Source: Hypsibius dujardini
Lineage: Eukaryota; Tardigrada; Eutardigrada; Parachela; Hypsibiidae
NCBI GenBank assembly: GCA_001579985.1
Contig: LRSR01004133.1
Coordinates: 1-22,390 of the forward strand
Length of the DNA stretch: 22,390 nucleotides
Direction: 5' to 3'
This document shows positions 20,201 through 22,390 of this stretch, in pieces. Each line of letters opens with the position of its first letter. The first letter of the stretch is position 1. Made by a program: the position numbers and the translations under genes. The notes under the pieces are model-generated. The model did no database searches. It was given only the letters and a program-made list of their open reading frames with translations, and had not been told where the DNA came from.

Positions 20201-21409
20201 ATCGTCCTCGTCAGCTCCGGTCATCCACTGCAGGATCCGGAACGATCGACTCTGGATTGGAGCCCCCGTGCCCGCCGTGTTGCCGGAGGGTCGTGCCGCC
20301 CGCACGCCTTCTTGTTCGTCGCCTGACGTGACGGAATTCGCAGCGGAGTTACTGCGCCGCAGCGAAGGAGAATAGGATGAACTTCCGGTGTTGGCTTCAC
20401 TCGACGCTGAGCCGCCAAATGTGGGGGACGGTGGGGTGATACCGTTGAACACGCGGTAATGGGCTGGGCCTCTGGGGATTCCGGGAACGATAGAGCCTCC
20501 AAAGGTGCTGTCCCCGACCGAGGCAGCGTCGAGCTTCTCCTGGCGAATCACGCTCGGCGACTTCAAATCCGTTGCAGACAATCCTGAACAACAAAAGACA
20601 TATTTCTCTTTGACCAAACTTTTTTCGACAAAACTTTATATTGGCAAATATCATCATTTTTATGAGCTAGTAGAATATTTTGCCGCATTACATAAAATGC
20701 TATTCCAATGTTCAATTCCCATCAATTTAGTCCGAACAATTGGAAATCAGAATTACGCAAAACTAAAAACTTAAAAAATATCCCAGTCTTAATAACCAGG
20801 CATAGATGCCAGATCACCAACGACTAATATCTCTTTTGCAGATTAGTTAATACTGAACATTATTGGTCGCTAGTAATTTCAGTTTCAACACAAAAAGTTA
20901 TAACTGCAGATTTAAATTTAAGAATAATTCTGAGCTGACAAAATAATATTTTTGTATTGAAAGCAAGCGTCTACTCCAGTGTTCCATTGCCACAGATTTA
21001 GTCTGAACAATTCCAACCCGAAGTGCCAATTATGCAAAGTCAAAAATTTCAATAAAAACTTCGAGCCAATAAATGAGGCAAAAATTGTCAGATCCACATG
21101 TAAGATGAAAGACTATTAAACTCAAGACGGAATCGTAGGAAAATTCAGCGACATAACTCGAACACTAAGTTACGGCGGAAATAATCGAGGAATGTTGAGA
21201 ATATATTGATCCGCGATTGAAAACACGACACGCAACAATAAAAATCAAATTATCGAAACTCGAGAAAAGCCTAACCACTTTTTTTGCTTGCACTTACCGA
21301 TCGGTGTGTAGCTGAAGGGTTTCTTGTCCGCTTTCATCGCCGTCGTCATCAGTCCGGACGGGAGATTGGCCATCTGCTGCTCTTGAAAGCTCTGCTCCTT
21401 CTGAAACAT
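17275..21409 (-). CDS. Zasp/ALP-family PDZ-LIM scaffold protein, partial (four exons)
   Basis: Minus-strand exons 21409-21298, 20583-20200, 18984-18493 and 17606-17328 all join in phase 1. The first visible exon can start at ATG 21409 (MFQKEQSFQEQQ) and ends KKPFSYTPI. The others carry a reiterated motif: IQSRSFRILQWMTG (exon 2), IPSRAFQTLDRMTS and NPSRSFKMLQDMTD (exon 3), and a weaker TPSRNFQ (exon 4). This resembles the linker motif before the LIM domains of ALP/Enigma/Zasp proteins, which anchor alpha-actinin at muscle Z-discs. The rest is Ser/Pro/Gln/Asn-rich and probably disordered. Neither the PDZ domain (expected upstream, beyond the window or in another isoform) nor LIM domains were found. 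If the last donor (17327) is not used, the frame runs 17 codons further to a stop at 17275. Confidence 0.75.
17607..18492. repeat. AT-rich intron with 47-bp-spaced direct repeat
   Basis: Intron of the Zasp-like gene, very AT-rich. A 23-nt sequence beginning TTTATTAATAATAATTC is perfectly repeated at 18261-18283 and 18308-18330. The + frame at 18127-18315 reflects this A/T composition and is not taken as a gene. Confidence 0.6.
18985..20199. repeat. Zasp-like intron filled with degenerate CCGTCTGTC repeats
   Basis: Pyrimidine-rich CCGTCTGTCTCAC-type minisatellite on the + strand over about 1.1 kb (19030-20150). At its end a 113-bp unit is tandemly duplicated (about 19908-20020 and 20021-20133), both containing CGTCTACCCTTCCGTCTCTC. 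The 181-codon + frame at 19603-20148 is an artefact of this stop-poor sequence. Confidence 0.7.
20584..21297. repeat. Zasp-like intron with a diverged direct duplication
   Basis: About 135 bp at 20690-20825 reappears, diverged, at 20960-21105, an offset of 271 bp. Shared cores include CTATTCCAATGTTC versus CTACTCCAGTGTTC and AATTTAGTCCGAACAATT versus GATTTAGTCTGAACAATT. No coding frame. Confidence 0.5.
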
Positions 21410-21462
21410 GACACCGCTCCTTTATATTTTCCTTTCCTCACACACACCCTCGTCACAATCTG

Positions 21463-21470
21463 TTTATATA
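21463..21470 (-). promoter_or_regulatory. TATA-like element before the first visible Zasp-like exon
   Basis: On the minus strand this reads TATATAAA, about 54 bases upstream of the ATG at 21409. This spacing suits an internal promoter for a PDZ-less isoform. Inferred from consensus and position only; an exon acceptor TTTCAG at 21406-21401 would be the competing interpretation. Confidence 0.35.
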
Positions 21471-21675
21471 TACGCCCGTGTCCCGGCAGCTCCTCCCTGC
21501 CCAATTTTCAATATATAGCCTTGACCGTTAAAACGACCTTTTTATTTTCATTAAAAAGTCAAAGCTTTCAACCGTCAGAGACAGGCGTGTGAGAGAAGAG
21601 AAGAGCACCCGGAAAAAGACTCTCTCCCAGGAAAAAACCGCTGAGAATAAACAACACGACAAAAGTGAACCTTAC

Positions 21676-21748
21676 ACGATGATCGTCTCGTCGAAACCGT
21701 CAAAAGCCACCTCGCACTTGTTTGGATGATGGATCGTGTAGCAGGCGC
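21676..21748 (-). CDS. Exon-like stretch of unknown gene, preceded by an in-frame stop
   Basis: Read on the minus strand from 21748 to a good donor (GT|GTAAGG at 21675), it encodes CYTIHHPNKCEVAFDGFDE, which looks protein-like. The same frame continues upstream for about 12 residues (HTGMIEGD) but is split by TAA at 21750-21752. CTAAG at the stop may be the acceptor, giving a 73-nt exon; otherwise this is a nonsense-broken fragment. Family not recognised. It could be an upstream exon of the Zasp-like gene or a separate one. Confidence 0.3.
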
Positions 21749-22390
21749 CTTAGTCACCCTCGATCATGCCCGTGTGCTTGCGTGGTCATCGTATTTACGG
21801 CTTGCGATTACGAACCTACACTACTAAAAGGCGAGAGAAAATAGCGCCTTGCTCTACCCCGCTGCTGCTGCTGATGATGATCAAGACGTAGGGGAAAGGA
21901 AAAGTTGCAAACCGCAGCAGAAATTGCGATTACGTTAAGAGCAAAGGGGGGGAGTAGTGTTGAATTGATGCGACTGCGCGTGAAAGTCGTGAAAAAGATC
22001 ATAACGCCCCGGCGCGCTAATCATGACCGACGCTGAATGGCCAATGTATTCTGAATGAATTATTCTCGGCCAAGGCGTCGTCGTCGATGCTTATTGTGCC
22101 GCGCGTCAGATTGGGTGTCAGGAAAAGGTTCTGTCGCTGTGTGTGTGTTGTGTTTTTTGGAGCGTGTGTTTGACTCGTCTGCGTTAATTTGGACAATGGG
22201 CTGTAAAGGTGTCAAATAACATCAAATACATTTATACAGTTAGTTGGCTTGATCTCCTGTCAATACGATACGGGGTGGGGTAAGTTCCGTGAGAAGGACG
22301 GACGAGACAACGGTCTAAAACAGGGTCTGCCTGGCGTCACTTCCGGTTACAGAGGTATTGCTAACGTAGCTCTCGACAACTCTACAAGAT
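21749..22390. other. Right-end sequence, no recognised gene
   Basis: Contains short GT-rich and CTG-rich patches (GCTGCTGCTGCTGATGATGA at about 21861) and no convincing frame or PDZ motif on either strand. It may be promoter or intron of the Zasp-like gene. Confidence 0.35.

Overview
This is eukaryotic, animal nuclear DNA. It has interrupted genes with GT-AG introns, AT-rich spacers, microsatellites and several inverted-repeat elements. There is no sign of bacterial operons or CRISPR, and I saw no rRNA or tRNA. The gene content points to a bilaterian invertebrate: a muscle-type PDZ/LIM (Zasp/ALP-like) protein, an LRP2BP-like Sel1 protein, a receptor-guanylate-cyclase-type receptor and a GT10 fucosyltransferase fragment. 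Introns run from about 60 bp to over 1 kb. I cannot name the phylum from sequence alone.

Layout. (1) About 1-4130, + strand: the 3' part of a natriuretic-peptide/guanylate-cyclase-type receptor. At least eight short exons (1071-1114, 1834-1872, 2757-2834, 2940-3080, 3233-3283, 3347-3526, 3773-3984, 4052-4127) encode the membrane-proximal half of the ligand-binding ectodomain, one membrane helix and an apparent short tail. No kinase-homology or cyclase domain was found downstream, so it may be a clearance-receptor-like protein. Its introns hold a foldback element, a 92-bp tandem repeat that forms hairpins, a degenerate CCGGTT-rich element and an (ACAG)n tract. (2) 4130-8100: no convincing gene. 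It holds a second foldback element of the same family and three MITE-like inverted-repeat elements. (3) 8103-10338, - strand: a complete three-exon LRP2BP-like gene. (4) 10339-11356: a spacer with palindromes and a perfect CRE octamer. (5) 11357-11941, + strand: a putative gene with a Cys zinc-binding-like motif and two apparent frame breaks. (6) 12.2-13.9 kb: scattered exon-like stretches of uncertain gene membership. (7) 15206-15554, + strand: the C-terminal end of a GT10 alpha-fucosyltransferase-like protein. (8) 17275-21409, - strand: four exons of a Zasp/ALP-family PDZ-LIM scaffold gene, with a TATA-like element before its first visible exon. (9) 21410-22390: mostly non-coding, with one exon-like stretch on the - strand.

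The genes are functionally unrelated and do not form a cluster. The most interesting signals are the receptor that seems to lack its enzymatic half, the Zasp-like exons that are all phase 1-1 and carry a reiterated Ser-Arg-Ser-Phe motif, and the family of paired inverted-repeat elements. Exon boundaries are hand-called from splice consensus, reading phase and protein-family resemblance. No database search was possible.
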